Counted from the first letter of the stretch, positions 16,734-25,663 are shown. The stretch is DNA of 64,000 bases from an uncultured Oscillospiraceae bacterium (GCA_934569045.1 CAKTJX010000004.1:36509-100508); one strand, 5' to 3'. Made by a program: numbers and translations. Notes: generated from the sequence alone by a model not told the origin.

Positions 16734-17602
16734 GTCTCCCGGAGCAGGTTATTGAGATAATTCAGCACCTTCTTTTTGTCCAGGGACCACAGCGGGGCCA
16801 CAAGCTCTTGCCGGGCCCCATCGCCGGTGATCCGGTGAATCACTGTGCCCTCTGGCAGCTGGGCCATGCAGCGTTTTAAAATGCGCCCGTATTCCTCCAG
16901 CCCTAAGCAGCGGAATTCCCCTCTGGCGTAGTCCTCTGCCAGGGGGGCTGAGCGGAGCACATGCAGCAGGTGAAATTTTACCCCGTCGGTTCCGGCCAGC
17001 CCCACGGCCCGGGCGCTCTCCACCATCTGCGCCTCCGTTTCCCCGGGCAGTCCCAGAATCAGGTGGGTTACCGCCTCCAGCCCGGCCTCGTGCAGGGCGG
17101 CAAGGGCTTCAAAGTAGCACGCGGTGTCATAGCACCGGTTCATGGCGCGGGCGGTGCTGTCATGGATGGTTTGCAGCCCCAGCTCCACGCTGACGTATTT
17201 TTCCCGGTTCAGCCGGGCCAGTAGCTCGATCACCTCCGGCCCCAGGCAGTCCGGCCGGGTGGCGATGGACAGGCCTACAATATCCTCCGGCTCCATCGCC
17301 GCCCGGAAAAGAGGCTCCAGCCGGGACACGGGGGCATAGGTATTGGTGTAGGACTGAAAATAGGCAATGTATTTCCCATCCCGGCATTTTTGGACTACCC
17401 GCTGCTTGGCCTGGGCCAGCTGGGCGGCCATATCGGGGGCGGCCCGGGCGGCAAATTCCCCGCTCCCTGCCCCGGAGCAGAACCGGCACCCGCCGAAACC
17501 CAGCGTCCCGTCCCGGTTGGGACAGGTGAAGCCGCCGTCAAGGGACAATTTATAAACCTTGCAGCCGAACCGCTGCCGGTAGTATTCGTTGGCGGTAAGC
17601 AT
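16706..17602 (-). CDS. Radical SAM protein, TIGR01212/YhcC family
   Basis: The 298-residue protein has the family's stretched cluster motif, CPNRDGTLGFGGCRFC (Cys, 11 residues, Cys, 2 residues, Cys), near residue 26. VSVELGLQTIHDSTARAMNR and LILGLPGETEAQM follow, as in this family and in Elp3-like radical SAM enzymes. The chemical role of the family is not settled. The start at 17602 is chosen because AAAGGAG precedes it by 9 nt; the frame is open 19 codons further up but without a ribosome binding site. It is transcribed away from the lipid kinase gene. Confidence 0.85.
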   Translation of the reverse strand: MLTANEYYRQRFGCKVYKLSLDGGFTCPNRDGTLGFGGCRFCSGAGSGEFAARAAPDMAAQLAQAKQRVVQKCRDGKYIAYFQSYTNTYAPVSRLEPLFRAAMEPEDIVGLSIATRPDCLGPEVIELLARLNREKYVSVELGLQTIHDSTARAMNRCYDTACYFEALAALHEAGLEAVTHLILGLPGETEAQMVESARAVGLAGTDGVKFHLLHVLRSAPLAEDYARGEFRCLGLEEYGRILKRCMAQLPEGTVIHRITGDGARQELVAPLWSLDKKKVLNYLNNLLRETGQAGPEGL

Positions 17603-17707
17603 GAAGACCCGCTCCTTTCCGTTTTGTCTTATACTATCTGTATTTGATAGAAAAAGCAATGGCGGAAATGGATTTGTAACATTTTTACGAACAACGCCCG
17701 GCGCGGC

Positions 17708-17735
17708 TTGCGAAGAAAAAGAAATGTGCTATAAT
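17708..17735 (+). promoter_or_regulatory. Promoter of the lipid kinase gene
   Basis: TTGCGA (17708-17713), a 16-nt spacer and an extended -10 TGCTATAAT (TATAAT at 17730-17735) precede the ATG at 17784. Confidence 0.75.
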
Positions 17736-17783
17736 ACCAGATACAAAGAGAAAAGTAAGTAAAATTTTTGTGAGGGAAAAACC

Positions 17784-18671
17784 ATGAAAAAAATGCTTTT
17801 GGTCGTGAATCCGTTTTCCGGGCAGAAGAAGGCGGCAAAGATGCTTTCGGAGATCATCGCCAAGTTCAACCGGGCGGAGTATGCGGTGCAGGTTTATATT
17901 ACCGCCGGTCCCGGGGATGCCACGGTGGAGGTGGCCCGGGTCTGCAAGGATGTAGACCTGGTTGTGTGCTGCGGCGGCGACGGCACCTTTAATGAGACCA
18001 TCGCGGGCCTCCTGCAGGCCCAGGCCGACACGCCCGTGGGCTATATTCCCGCCGGATCTACCAACGATTTCGCGGCGAGCCTGAAGCTGTCTACGGACAT
18101 TCTGGAGGCAACCCAGGACATCATTCTGGGGCAGTGCGTCCCCTATGACGCAGGCCTCTTCGGCGGACGGGTGTTTTCCTATGTGGCTTCCTTCGGTGCC
18201 TTTACCCGCACCAGCTACACCACCCCCCAGAGCATCAAGAACGCCCTGGGCCACACGGCCTATGTGCTGGAGGGCATCCAGGAGCTGTCCCAGATCCGCA
18301 AGGAGCACATCAAAATGATCATCGATGGGGAAGAGGTGGAGGATGACTTCCTGTTCGGCGCCATCTGCAATTCCACCTCGGTGGGCGGTATCCTGACCCT
18401 GGACCCGGAGGTTGTGGATTTGCAGGACAACAAGCTGGAGATCCTGCTGGTCCGGGCCCCCCGGAATCTGGCGGAAATCCATGAGTGCATCGTGGCCCTG
18501 AACACCCAGAAATACGACTGCGCCATGCTGACCTTCCGCTCCGCTACCCATATCCGCATCTTTGCCGACCCGGATATGCCCTGGACCCTGGACGGCGAGC
18601 GGGAAGAGGGCCACAGCGAGGTGGTGGTTACCCCCAAGCACCTGGCCTACCGGCTGATGAAGCGGCAGTAA
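17784..18671 (+). CDS. Diacylglycerol kinase-family lipid kinase
   Basis: The 295-residue protein has the DAGK catalytic domain: LVVNPFSGQKKAAKM at the N-terminus, CCGGDGTFNETIAGL at about residues 62-76 (nucleotide-binding GGDGT) and YIPAGSTNDFAASL. These soluble DgkB/YegS-type kinases phosphorylate diacylglycerol or related lipids at the membrane and feed phosphatidic acid back to phospholipid synthesis. AGGGA precedes the ATG. The NUDIX gene follows after 10 nt, so both form one transcript ending at the hairpin at 19166. Confidence 0.9.
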   Translation: MKKMLLVVNPFSGQKKAAKMLSEIIAKFNRAEYAVQVYITAGPGDATVEVARVCKDVDLVVCCGGDGTFNETIAGLLQAQADTPVGYIPAGSTNDFAASLKLSTDILEATQDIILGQCVPYDAGLFGGRVFSYVASFGAFTRTSYTTPQSIKNALGHTAYVLEGIQELSQIRKEHIKMIIDGEEVEDDFLFGAICNSTSVGGILTLDPEVVDLQDNKLEILLVRAPRNLAEIHECIVALNTQKYDCAMLTFRSATHIRIFADPDMPWTLDGEREEGHSEVVVTPKHLAYRLMKRQ

Positions 18672-18681
18672 GGAGAGAGAT

Positions 18682-19158
18682 ATGCACAATTCCACCCTTT
18701 GCTATGTGACCCAGGGAGACCAGGTGCTGATGCTCCACCGGGTCAAGAAGAAAAACGATATCAACCACGACAAGTGGATCGGCATTGGCGGCAAATTCCT
18801 GCCGGAGGAAACCCCGGACGAATGCCTGCTGCGGGAGGCCTGGGAGGAAACCGGTCTCACCCTGACCTCCTGGCGCTGCCGGGGCGTGGTCACCTTCCTG
18901 CCGGAGGGGGCCGAGGGAGAGTATATGTACCTGTTCACCGCCGATGGCTTTGAGGGGGAAATGCACGTCTGCGACGAGGGAGACCTGGAGTGGGTCAGCC
19001 GGGAATTCCTGTATGAGCTGCCCATGTGGCAGGGAGACCAGATTTTCCTGGATCTTCTGTGGCAGGATGCCCCCTTCTTCCTGCTGACGCTGCGCTACCG
19101 GGGAGACGTGCTGGCAGAGGCGGTCCTGAACGGCCAGATCATCCACCAGGAGAAGTAA
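18682..19158 (+). CDS. NUDIX hydrolase (MutT/8-oxo-dGTPase-like)
   Basis: The 158-residue protein carries a full Nudix box, GKFLPEETPDECLLREAWEE followed by TGL, at about residues 36-58, matching Gx5Ex7REUXEEXGU. The N-terminus (LCYVTQGDQVLMLHRVKKKN) resembles the 8-oxo-dGTP diphosphatase group, so a nucleotide-pool cleaning role is likely but unproven. AAGGAG lies 8 nt before the ATG. It follows the lipid kinase in one transcription unit and is terminated by a hairpin 8 nt after the stop. Confidence 0.9.
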   Translation: MHNSTLCYVTQGDQVLMLHRVKKKNDINHDKWIGIGGKFLPEETPDECLLREAWEETGLTLTSWRCRGVVTFLPEGAEGEYMYLFTADGFEGEMHVCDEGDLEWVSREFLYELPMWQGDQIFLDLLWQDAPFFLLTLRYRGDVLAEAVLNGQIIHQEK

Positions 19159-19165
19159 GATTTTT

Positions 19166-19196
19166 GGGTGTGCTGCGACTGCAACACACCCATTTT
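19166..19196 (+). terminator. Hairpin after the NUDIX gene (terminal hairpin of a repeat array)
   Basis: The stem GGGTGTGCTGC/GCAACACACCC is flanked by TTTTT on the 5' side and ATTTTCG on the 3' side, so it can work on both strands. It also takes the position of the terminal hairpin of the reverse-oriented array at 19198-19339. Confidence 0.7.
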
Positions 19197-19197
19197 C

Positions 19198-19339
19198 GTC
19201 GTCCCGTAGGGACACCACAACCGCCCGCAGGACGATTTCACCCGGTCACAAACCGGATTTCACCCGTCAAAGACGGATTTCACCCGGCCCAGGCCGGATT
19301 TCATCGGGGCTGTCGCCAAAAGCGGCGGCCCCGATTTCC
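19198..19339 (-). repeat. TGAAATC hairpin array, copy 1 (reverse orientation)
   Basis: Read on the minus strand: a long GGGGCCGCC stem, then units introduced by TGAAATC with stems CCGGC/GCCGG, CCGTC/GACGG, CCGGT/ACCGG, CGTCC/GGGCG (one G-U pair), and finally GGTGTCCC-tac-GGGAC. The terminal hairpin at 19166 follows. It fills the gap between the NUDIX gene and the next promoter. Confidence 0.88.
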
Positions 19340-19343
19340 CCCC

Positions 19344-19372
19344 TTGCGCCCATGGAAAAAGCGGGCTATAAT
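19344..19372 (+). promoter_or_regulatory. Promoter of the VWA/MoxR-like operon
   Basis: TTGCGC (19344-19349), a 17-nt spacer and TATAAT (19367-19372) lie 24 nt before the ATG at 19396. Confidence 0.75.
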
Positions 19373-19395
19373 AGGCGAAAAGGGGGGGCCTTACC

Positions 19396-19803
19396 ATGTG
19401 GCGGGAATCGGAATCGGAAATTGTGCGCTTGCAGCGTGTATTTGCCCACAACGGCCTGACCGGGGAGTCCCTGCTGCAAAAATTCCGCACGGCATCCCGG
19501 GAGGATGTGCGCCTGGCTGCGGCGCTGCGGGGGTACTACACCCCCGGCTGCGCCGGGGAGGCGGAGAAAAAGCAATACCTTGCCTACCTCTGCCGCCGGG
19601 TCCGCCCCACGGTTCAGGCTCTGATGGAGGAGAACCAGGTGCTGGAATTGGAGGACTTTGAAGAAAAGGCGGGCTTCACCGCGGACATGGTGGATGAATT
19701 TCTGCAAAAGGCTATGGAGCTGGACCGGCCGGAGGTTATCGTCTGGCTCCTGCGGCGCAAGCAGCAGCGCTACGGGTTCCGGGACCGGGACTTTTCTTTT
19801 TAG
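19396..19803 (+). CDS. Unknown protein, first gene of a VWA/AAA unit
   Basis: I do not recognise this 135-residue, mostly helical protein. It is charged, has no membrane segment or signal peptide, and contains a helical repeat-like stretch (RLAAALRGYYTPGCAGEAEK, later FTADMVDEFLQKAMELDRPE then VIVWLLRRKQQ). The last part loosely recalls helical-repeat scaffolds. AAGGGGGG precedes the ATG. It lies 9 nt before the VWA-domain gene and shares its promoter, so a shared function with the VWA and ATPase proteins is inferred. Confidence 0.65.
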   Translation: MWRESESEIVRLQRVFAHNGLTGESLLQKFRTASREDVRLAAALRGYYTPGCAGEAEKKQYLAYLCRRVRPTVQALMEENQVLELEDFEEKAGFTADMVDEFLQKAMELDRPEVIVWLLRRKQQRYGFRDRDFSF

Positions 19804-19812
19804 GAGGCGGCC

Positions 19813-21006
19813 ATGGAGGACTTGAACAGCCGCATTTTTACGGCCTGCCGCACAGAGCTCTGCGGCCTGTTCCCCGGGCTCAACGGCGCCTTTGCCTGCC
19901 TGCCCCAGAGGGACGGGAACAAAATCGCAACAGATGGCTTGTTTTTCTATGCCTCCCCGGAGCTGCCCCGGCGCTACGCCCAGGACCCGGCGGCGGTGCG
20001 GCGGGGGTATCTGCATATGCTGCTCCACTGCCTGTATCTGCATATCCGGGTGCCGGACAAGGTATCCTTGGAAGACTGGGGGCTGGCCTGTGATCTGTGG
20101 GTGGAGAAATTCCTGGAAGATCTGGAGGAGCCCCGGCTGGGGGTGTCTTCGGAATTCCGGGCGGCGGTTCTGAAAAAGATTCAGGGCACCCCTTGGCAGA
20201 TTTTGCAGGAGATTCCAAAGCTGCCCTGGCCCAGAGAGCAGATTGCGCAGGCGGTGCGCTTTGATGATCACTGCCTCTGGACGCCGCGGCTGCCGGAGGA
20301 AATTGCCGCCCGGTGGGAAGGGTTCTCTTCCTCCGGCCAGGGTGCGGGCTTTGGACATCGGGGCAGCCGGGCGGGCTCCGGGGAAGAGGAGCCCCAGAGC
20401 CTGGGCGGCCCCTTGTTTGATTTCCGCCGGTTTCTCCGGCGCTATACCGTCCCGGCGGAGGTGCTGGAGACGGATGAAGACAGCTTTGATTTCGCTTTTT
20501 ACAATTTGGGCCTGTCCCTCTACGGCAATATGCCCCTGCTGGAGCCTCTGGAATACAGAGAGGTCCGGCGGCTGGATGCCCTGGCCATTGCCATCGATAC
20601 CTCGGCCTCCTGTGACCGGGAGCTGGTGAGCACCTTCCTGCGGGAGGTCTATGGCATTTTCAGCACCCAGGAGAATTTCTTCCGGAAGATGAAGGTGGTC
20701 TTCTTCCAGTGCGACTGCTGCCTGCAGGAGAAAACCCTGGTGACCAACCGGGAGCAGTGGGAGAGCTACGGAAAAAACTTAAAAATCAAGGGCCGGGGCG
20801 GCACGGATTTTACTCCCGTGTTCCGGGAAATTCAGGCCATGCGGACACGGGGAGAGCTGCCAAAGCCCAGGGCTCTGCTGTTCTTCACGGACGGGGACGG
20901 CTACTATCCCCCAAAGCCGGATTATGAAACCGTTTTTGTGTTGGCGGGGCCCCAAAAGCACCCGGAGCTGGTGCCCAAATGGGCGAAAACGCTGACGCTG
21001 GATTAG
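19813..21006 (+). CDS. VWA-like protein (DUF2201/putative metallopeptidase type)
   Basis: The 397-residue protein has an N-terminal helical region with HMLLHCLYLHI and the long WVEKFLEDLEE helix, resembling the metallopeptidase-like domain of DUF2201 proteins. The expected HExxH is not seen (HCLYLH instead). The C-terminal domain (from about residue 258) is VWA-like with a complete MIDAS: DTSAS near residue 262, GRGGTDFTPVF, and FFTDGDGYYP. The region at residues 180-200 is low-complexity Gly/Ser. VWA proteins of this type are usually paired with MoxR ATPases, as here (next gene 10 nt away), and act in assembly or disassembly of other complexes. Confidence 0.75.
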   Translation: MEDLNSRIFTACRTELCGLFPGLNGAFACLPQRDGNKIATDGLFFYASPELPRRYAQDPAAVRRGYLHMLLHCLYLHIRVPDKVSLEDWGLACDLWVEKFLEDLEEPRLGVSSEFRAAVLKKIQGTPWQILQEIPKLPWPREQIAQAVRFDDHCLWTPRLPEEIAARWEGFSSSGQGAGFGHRGSRAGSGEEEPQSLGGPLFDFRRFLRRYTVPAEVLETDEDSFDFAFYNLGLSLYGNMPLLEPLEYREVRRLDALAIAIDTSASCDRELVSTFLREVYGIFSTQENFFRKMKVVFFQCDCCLQEKTLVTNREQWESYGKNLKIKGRGGTDFTPVFREIQAMRTRGELPKPRALLFFTDGDGYYPPKPDYETVFVLAGPQKHPELVPKWAKTLTLD

Positions 21007-21016
21007 GAGAGACGAT

Positions 21017-22528
21017 ATGGACATTCAAGCAGCCAAAGAGGAAATCCGCAACACCCTGCGGGCCTACCTGCAAAAGGACCCGGACGGGAACTACTGCTAC
21101 CCCACGGTGCGGCAGCGCCCGCTGCTGCTGATGGGGCCCCCGGGTGTGGGCAAGACCGCCATTGTGGAGCAGGCGGCCAGAGAGGCAGGGCTCCCCCTGG
21201 TGGCCTACACCATGACCCACCACACCCGGCAGAGCGCTGTGGGCCTGCCGAAAATCGAGGAGCGGGACTACTGCGGGCAACATTTTTCCATCACGGAGTA
21301 CACCATGAGTGAGATCATCGGCGCGGTCTATGCTGCCATGGAGCACAGCGGCAAGCGGGAGGGCATCCTTTTTCTGGATGAGATCAACTGCGTGTCGGAT
21401 ACCCTGGCCCCCACCATGCTGCAATTTTTGCAGAACAAGATGTTCGGCAACCACGCTCTGCCCCAGGGCTGGGCCATCGTGGCGGCAGGCAATCCGCCGG
21501 AATACAACAAGTCCGTCCGGGATTTTGACATCGTGACCTTGGACCGCATTCGCAATATCCCGGTGGAGGCCAATGTGGAGGCGTTCCTGTCCTACGGCGC
21601 GGCCCAGGGGCTCCATGGGGCGGTGCTCAGCTATTTAGGGCTCAAAAAGGAAAAATTTTACCATGTGAGCCGGGATGAAACGAGCCTGCACTATGTAACG
21701 GCCCGGGGCTGGGAGGACCTATCCCGGCTGCTGCAAAGCTATGAGGGGCTGAACCTGCCTGTGGATGAGGCTTTGATCGGAGAATTCCTGAACCTGGAGG
21801 AGACGGCCCGGGACTTTTACGCCTTTTACCAGCTGTACCGGAAGTACGGCCGGGATTACGGTGTGCCGGAGCTCCTGTCCGGCGCGGCATCCCCGGAAAC
21901 CTGGCAGGGCCAGATCACCCTTGCCCGGGCGGGGGACTTTACGGAGCGCTTTACGTTGGTGAACCAGATTTTGGTACAGCTACGGGAAACGGCACGGAAT
22001 TATGCCCGGGTGGATGCGCTGGATGTGACGCTGCATGAGATTCTGGCCGCGTTTTTGCGGCAGCGGGCGGGGCTGGACGATTTTCTGGACCAGCGCCGGA
22101 AGGCCTTGGACACCAAGGCGGAATTTCGCCTGACGGATAGGCGGGCCATGGACCTGGAAAAGCGGGCCCTGGAAGCATTGGCACAGTGGAGCTTGGAGGC
22201 GAAGAAACGCAGACTTTCGGACAGGGAATCCCTGGACGCATTTCTGAAGACAAGCTTTGAGGCGGTTCTTCCCCAGAGGACCCAGGCGGCGGCCCAGGTG
22301 TGCACCCAGATAGACCGGGCAATCGATTTTCTGACGGATTGCTTTGGGGACGGGCAGGAGCTGACGCTGCTGCTCTCCGGCATTACCGGTACCAAGGAAC
22401 TGATGGACTGCATTGCCCGCCACGGCTGCGAGAGCTATTTAAAGCTGAGTGAGCGGCTGTTGTGCCAGAAGAATGAGCAGGCGCTCCAACAGGAATGCAT
22501 CAAGGCAGTGAAGCAAAAGTTGCAGTAG
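21017..22528 (+). CDS. MoxR-like AAA+ ATPase
   Basis: The 503-residue protein has Walker [11 protein letters not shown] at residues 40-49, Walker B GILFLDEINCV at about 115-125, and a sensor-1-like GWAIVAAGNPPEYN. This fits the MoxR/RavA branch of AAA+ ATPases. After about residue 260 follows a large helical region without recognised domains. AGGAGA precedes the ATG. Together with the preceding VWA gene it makes the usual MoxR-VWA pair, a chaperone-like system. The target is unknown; no substrate gene lies next to it. Confidence 0.85.
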   Translation: MDIQAAKEEIRNTLRAYLQKDPDGNYCYPTVRQRPLLLMGPPGVGKTAIVEQAAREAGLPLVAYTMTHHTRQSAVGLPKIEERDYCGQHFSITEYTMSEIIGAVYAAMEHSGKREGILFLDEINCVSDTLAPTMLQFLQNKMFGNHALPQGWAIVAAGNPPEYNKSVRDFDIVTLDRIRNIPVEANVEAFLSYGAAQGLHGAVLSYLGLKKEKFYHVSRDETSLHYVTARGWEDLSRLLQSYEGLNLPVDEALIGEFLNLEETARDFYAFYQLYRKYGRDYGVPELLSGAASPETWQGQITLARAGDFTERFTLVNQILVQLRETARNYARVDALDVTLHEILAAFLRQRAGLDDFLDQRRKALDTKAEFRLTDRRAMDLEKRALEALAQWSLEAKKRRLSDRESLDAFLKTSFEAVLPQRTQAAAQVCTQIDRAIDFLTDCFGDGQELTLLLSGITGTKELMDCIARHGCESYLKLSERLLCQKNEQALQQECIKAVKQKLQ

Positions 22529-22548
22529 CTTTTTCCGGGAAAGACTGT

Positions 22549-22554
22549 TATAAT
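22549..22554 (+). promoter_or_regulatory. Extended -10 promoter of the glycosyltransferase cluster
   Basis: TGTTATAAT (TATAAT at 22549-22554) fits an extended -10. The -35 region is weak. The GTG start lies 30 nt downstream. Confidence 0.5.
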
Positions 22555-22584
22555 GAAGGAAATTTTACAAGGGGAGGGACCGCC

Positions 22585-23358
22585 GTGGACCAGGCCTTTG
22601 TCCATCAAGTGAAAAAAGAGAGTATTCCGGCCTGCCCAATTCTGGGGGTTCAGATCGCGGCCATTGATATGCCCTGGCTTATGGCCTTTACGGAGGAAAA
22701 CCTGAAAAAACTCTCCGGGGACTATATCTGTGTGTCCAATGTCCATACCACGGTGACTGCCTGGAAGGACCCGGCCTATCGGGACGTGCAGAATGGCGGC
22801 ATTCTGGCGATTCCCGATGGGGGCCCCCTGTCCTCCACAGGCCGCCGCAGAGGCTTTTCCAATATGCGCCGGGTGACAGGGCCGGACTATATGCTGGAAG
22901 CCATTGCCCAGGGCATTGACCGGGGCTGGCGGCACTACTTCTACGGCAGCACTCCGGAAACACTGGAAAAAATGGAACAGGTCCTCCGGGAGCGCTTCCC
23001 CGGCATCCAGATCGCGGGCAGCTACAGCCCGCCCTTCCGGGCGATGACACCGGAGGAGGACGGGGAAATCGTGGCGCAAATCCAGGCCGCCGTCCCGGAT
23101 TTTGTCTGGGTGGGCCTGGGTGCCCCCAAGCAGGAAATCTGGATGCGAGCCCATCAGGGGCGGATTTCCGGCCTCATGGTGGGCGTGGGCGCTGCCTTTG
23201 ATTATACGGCTGGGAATATCTGCCGTGCCCCTGCCTGGATGCAGAAGCACAACCTGGAGTGGCTCTACCGCCTGATGCAGGACCCCAAGCGGCTGTTTAA
23301 GCGCTATTTTTACACCAACTCCGTCTATTTAATCCAGGCGGAACTTCGAGGAAAGTAA
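22585..23358 (+). CDS. WecG/TagA/CpsF-family glycosyltransferase
   Basis: The 257-residue protein matches the GT26 family (TagA/WecG), which adds N-acetylmannosaminuronic acid or ManNAc to a lipid-linked acceptor in teichoic acid or surface polysaccharide synthesis. Family stretches are VSNVHTTVTAWKDPAYRD, AIPDGGPLS, RVTGPDYM, YFYGSTPETLEKM, WVGLGAPKQEIWM and GVGAAFDYTAGNICRAPAWM. A GTG start at 22585 is chosen: GGGGAGGG precedes it by 5 nt, whereas upstream in-frame codons overlap the previous gene. It is the first of four glycosyltransferase genes transcribed together. Confidence 0.88.
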   Translation: MDQAFVHQVKKESIPACPILGVQIAAIDMPWLMAFTEENLKKLSGDYICVSNVHTTVTAWKDPAYRDVQNGGILAIPDGGPLSSTGRRRGFSNMRRVTGPDYMLEAIAQGIDRGWRHYFYGSTPETLEKMEQVLRERFPGIQIAGSYSPPFRAMTPEEDGEIVAQIQAAVPDFVWVGLGAPKQEIWMRAHQGRISGLMVGVGAAFDYTAGNICRAPAWMQKHNLEWLYRLMQDPKRLFKRYFYTNSVYLIQAELRGK

Positions 23359-23360
23359 TT

Positions 23361-24545
23361 ATGAAAATTCTCATCGTTCACAACCGCTACCAGATTCCCG
23401 GCGGGGAGGATACGGTAGCCGCTGGGGAACGGAAATTGCTGCAGGCCCACGGCCATGAGGTGCTGACCCTGACCCGTTCCAACGGGGAGCTGGCCGGTTT
23501 TTCCCTCTGGCAGAAAGTGTGCCTGCCTTTTTCTGTGCTTTTCAGCTTCCAAACCTACCGGCAGACCCGGAAGCTCATCCGGGAGAACCGGATTCAGCTT
23601 GTGCATGTGCATAATACGCTGATGCTGATTTCGCCCGCCGTGTACTATGCCGCCCGGAGAGAAGGGGCGGTGGTGGTGCAGACGGTGCACAATTTCCGCC
23701 TGCTGTGCCCCGATGCGGTCTTTTACCGGGATGGGGCGGTGTGTGAGGACTGCGTCCAAAAGGGCCTTTCCTGCGCCCTGCGCCACCGGTGCTACCGGGG
23801 CAGCCTCCCCCAGACCCTCGGCTGCGTCCTCTCCATGCAGCTCCACAGGGCAACGGGAATTTATAAGAAGCTCACCTATATCTGTCTGACGGAATTCAAC
23901 AAGCAGAAGCTTCTGCTGCTGAAGGGGCTGAAGCCGGAACAGATTTTTATAAAGCCCAATTTTGTGGAGGATTCCGGGTTGTTTCTGCCCCCGGAGCGGC
24001 GGCAGGACCGCATTCTGTTCGCGGGGCGGCTGGACGAGCTGAAGGGCGTCCGGGTGCTGCTGGAAAGCTGGCGCCGCATGGGGAAGGATGCCCCGGAGCT
24101 GGTGCTCTGCGGCACAGGCCCCCTGGAGAACTGGTGCGGGCGCTTTGTGGCGGAGAATCACCTGGAACATGTGCGTCTTCTTGGCTTTGTGCCCAATGAA
24201 AAGGTGAAGGAGCTGCTCTCGGAGAGCAGAGCCATGATTCTGCCCACCCAGTGGTACGAGGGGTTCCCCATGAGTATCGCGGAGGCCTATTCCGTCGGCA
24301 CGCCGGTGCTGGTGTCAGACCTGGGTAACGGCGGGAGCCTGGTGGAAGCTGGAAAAACAGGCCTCAAATTCCAGGCGGCGGACCCGGATTCCATCGCCGG
24401 GGCCGTCCGGGCCTTCTGGCAGCGGCGGCAGGAGCCGGAGTGGTATGAAAGCGCCCGGCGGGAATACGAAAACACCATGGCCCCGGAGGAAAACTACCGG
24501 CAGCTGCTGGCGATTTACGAAAAGGCAATGGAGGCAAGGCGATGA
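23361..24545 (+). CDS. Glycosyltransferase, GT4 family
   Basis: The 394-residue protein shows the GT-B fold pattern. The N-terminus MKILIVHNRYQIPGGEDTVA binds acceptor, and VHVHNTLMLISPAVYYAA and VVQTVHNFRLLCPDAVFYR follow. In the donor half ILFAGRLDELKGVRVLLE and LPTQWYEGFPMSIAEAYSVG (the EX7E region) are typical for GT4. A cysteine-rich stretch at residues 130-155 (CEDCVQKGLSCALRHRCYRG) is seen in several GT4 members. It starts 2 nt after the previous stop, and its end overlaps the next gene by 4 nt. Confidence 0.88.
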   Translation: MKILIVHNRYQIPGGEDTVAAGERKLLQAHGHEVLTLTRSNGELAGFSLWQKVCLPFSVLFSFQTYRQTRKLIRENRIQLVHVHNTLMLISPAVYYAARREGAVVVQTVHNFRLLCPDAVFYRDGAVCEDCVQKGLSCALRHRCYRGSLPQTLGCVLSMQLHRATGIYKKLTYICLTEFNKQKLLLLKGLKPEQIFIKPNFVEDSGLFLPPERRQDRILFAGRLDELKGVRVLLESWRRMGKDAPELVLCGTGPLENWCGRFVAENHLEHVRLLGFVPNEKVKELLSESRAMILPTQWYEGFPMSIAEAYSVGTPVLVSDLGNGGSLVEAGKTGLKFQAADPDSIAGAVRAFWQRRQEPEWYESARREYENTMAPEENYRQLLAIYEKAMEARR

Positions 24546-25663
24546 AAAAGGTATTGATCATCAGCAACATTCCCGCCCCCTACCGGGTGGCGCTGTTTGC
24601 TTATCTGCAGGCCCACCGGAAGGACATCTGCTGGCACATCCTCTACACCAGCCATACCGAGGGGGACCGGGCCTGGCAGGTATCCCTGGAGGGGCTGGAG
24701 AACGTCCATTTTCTCCGCTCCCATGTGCTGAAGGTGAAGGGCGGCGCGGTGGGCGGCACCGCCAGCCGGTTTATCCACATTCCCTATGGCCTGACGAAGA
24801 CCTTGAACGAAGTCAAGCCCGATGTGATCATCGGCGGCGAATACAATCTCTCCGCCGTCCGGGCCCTGCTCTGGGCGAAGAGGCACGGAGTGCCCTACGT
24901 CAACATGACTGACGGAACCCTCCGCTCGGAAACCTACATTGGCCGGGTCCAGAGAGCCACCCGGAAGCTCATTATCGGGAAAGCCGACAGCTTCCTGGCC
25001 AGCGGCACCCGGGCCAAAGAAAAGCTGCTCCACTGGGGTGCGGACCCCGAAAAAATTGCGGTGAGCTACCTGACCGTGGATGTGACGCCCTATTTGCGGC
25101 TGCAGCGCCAGCCGGAGCCGGGGAGCCTTCTGTATGTGGGCCGGATTTCCCGGGAAAAGGGGCTGGATCTGCTGGTGGCGGCTCTGGCAAAGATGCGGAA
25201 AGACTGCGTGCTCCAGGTCGTCGGCAACGATGTGGACGGGGAGCAGGAGAAAATCCAGGCCCTGGCGGAGGAGCTGGGCGTTGCATCCAAAATCCGTTGG
25301 CTGGGCTATCGGGAAGGGGAAGCGCTGTATCAGGCTTATGCCCGGGCCGCGGTTCTGGCCGTGCCCTCCCGGTCCGACTGCTTCGGGCTGATCCTGGTGG
25401 AGGCGGGCTGTGCGGGGCTGCCCATTGTGGCCTCCTGCTATGCCGATGGGGCCTGTGACGTGATCACCCCCGGCGTCAACGGACAGATTGCGGACCCGGA
25501 AAAACCGGAGGCCTTCGCCGCCTGCCTGGATGGTCTGCTGGAAAGCCCCGGCGCGCCGGAGACCCTGCGGGGTGCCTTGGGCGAAAAATTCAGTTTTGCC
25601 GCAGCAGCGGAGGGCTATGTCCGGGCGGTGAATCTGGCGGAAGGAGGCGGGAACCATGGCTGA
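24542..25663 (+). CDS. Glycosyltransferase, GT4 family (second)
   Basis: The 373-residue GT-B protein begins MKKVLIISNIPAPYRVALFA. The middle carries INVGGEYNLSA-like IIGGEYNLSAVRALLWAK, and the donor half SLLYVGRISREKGLDLLVAA and AVPSRSDCFGLILVEAGCAG (EX7E). It is typical of polysaccharide assembly enzymes acting at the inner face of the membrane. The start overlaps the previous gene as ATGA, and the end overlaps the next gene by 8 nt, so the four genes are translationally coupled. Sugar specificity cannot be read. Confidence 0.88.
   Translation: MKKVLIISNIPAPYRVALFAYLQAHRKDICWHILYTSHTEGDRAWQVSLEGLENVHFLRSHVLKVKGGAVGGTASRFIHIPYGLTKTLNEVKPDVIIGGEYNLSAVRALLWAKRHGVPYVNMTDGTLRSETYIGRVQRATRKLIIGKADSFLASGTRAKEKLLHWGADPEKIAVSYLTVDVTPYLRLQRQPEPGSLLYVGRISREKGLDLLVAALAKMRKDCVLQVVGNDVDGEQEKIQALAEELGVASKIRWLGYREGEALYQAYARAAVLAVPSRSDCFGLILVEAGCAGLPIVASCYADGACDVITPGVNGQIADPEKPEAFAACLDGLLESPGAPETLRGALGEKFSFAAAAEGYVRAVNLAEGGGNHG

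Noticed and set aside
19396..22528. VWA/MoxR unit as a phage-defence system
   Set aside because: No nuclease, toxin, nucleotide cyclase or other defence gene lies beside it, and MoxR-VWA pairs are widespread housekeeping assemblies, so the sequence alone does not support it.
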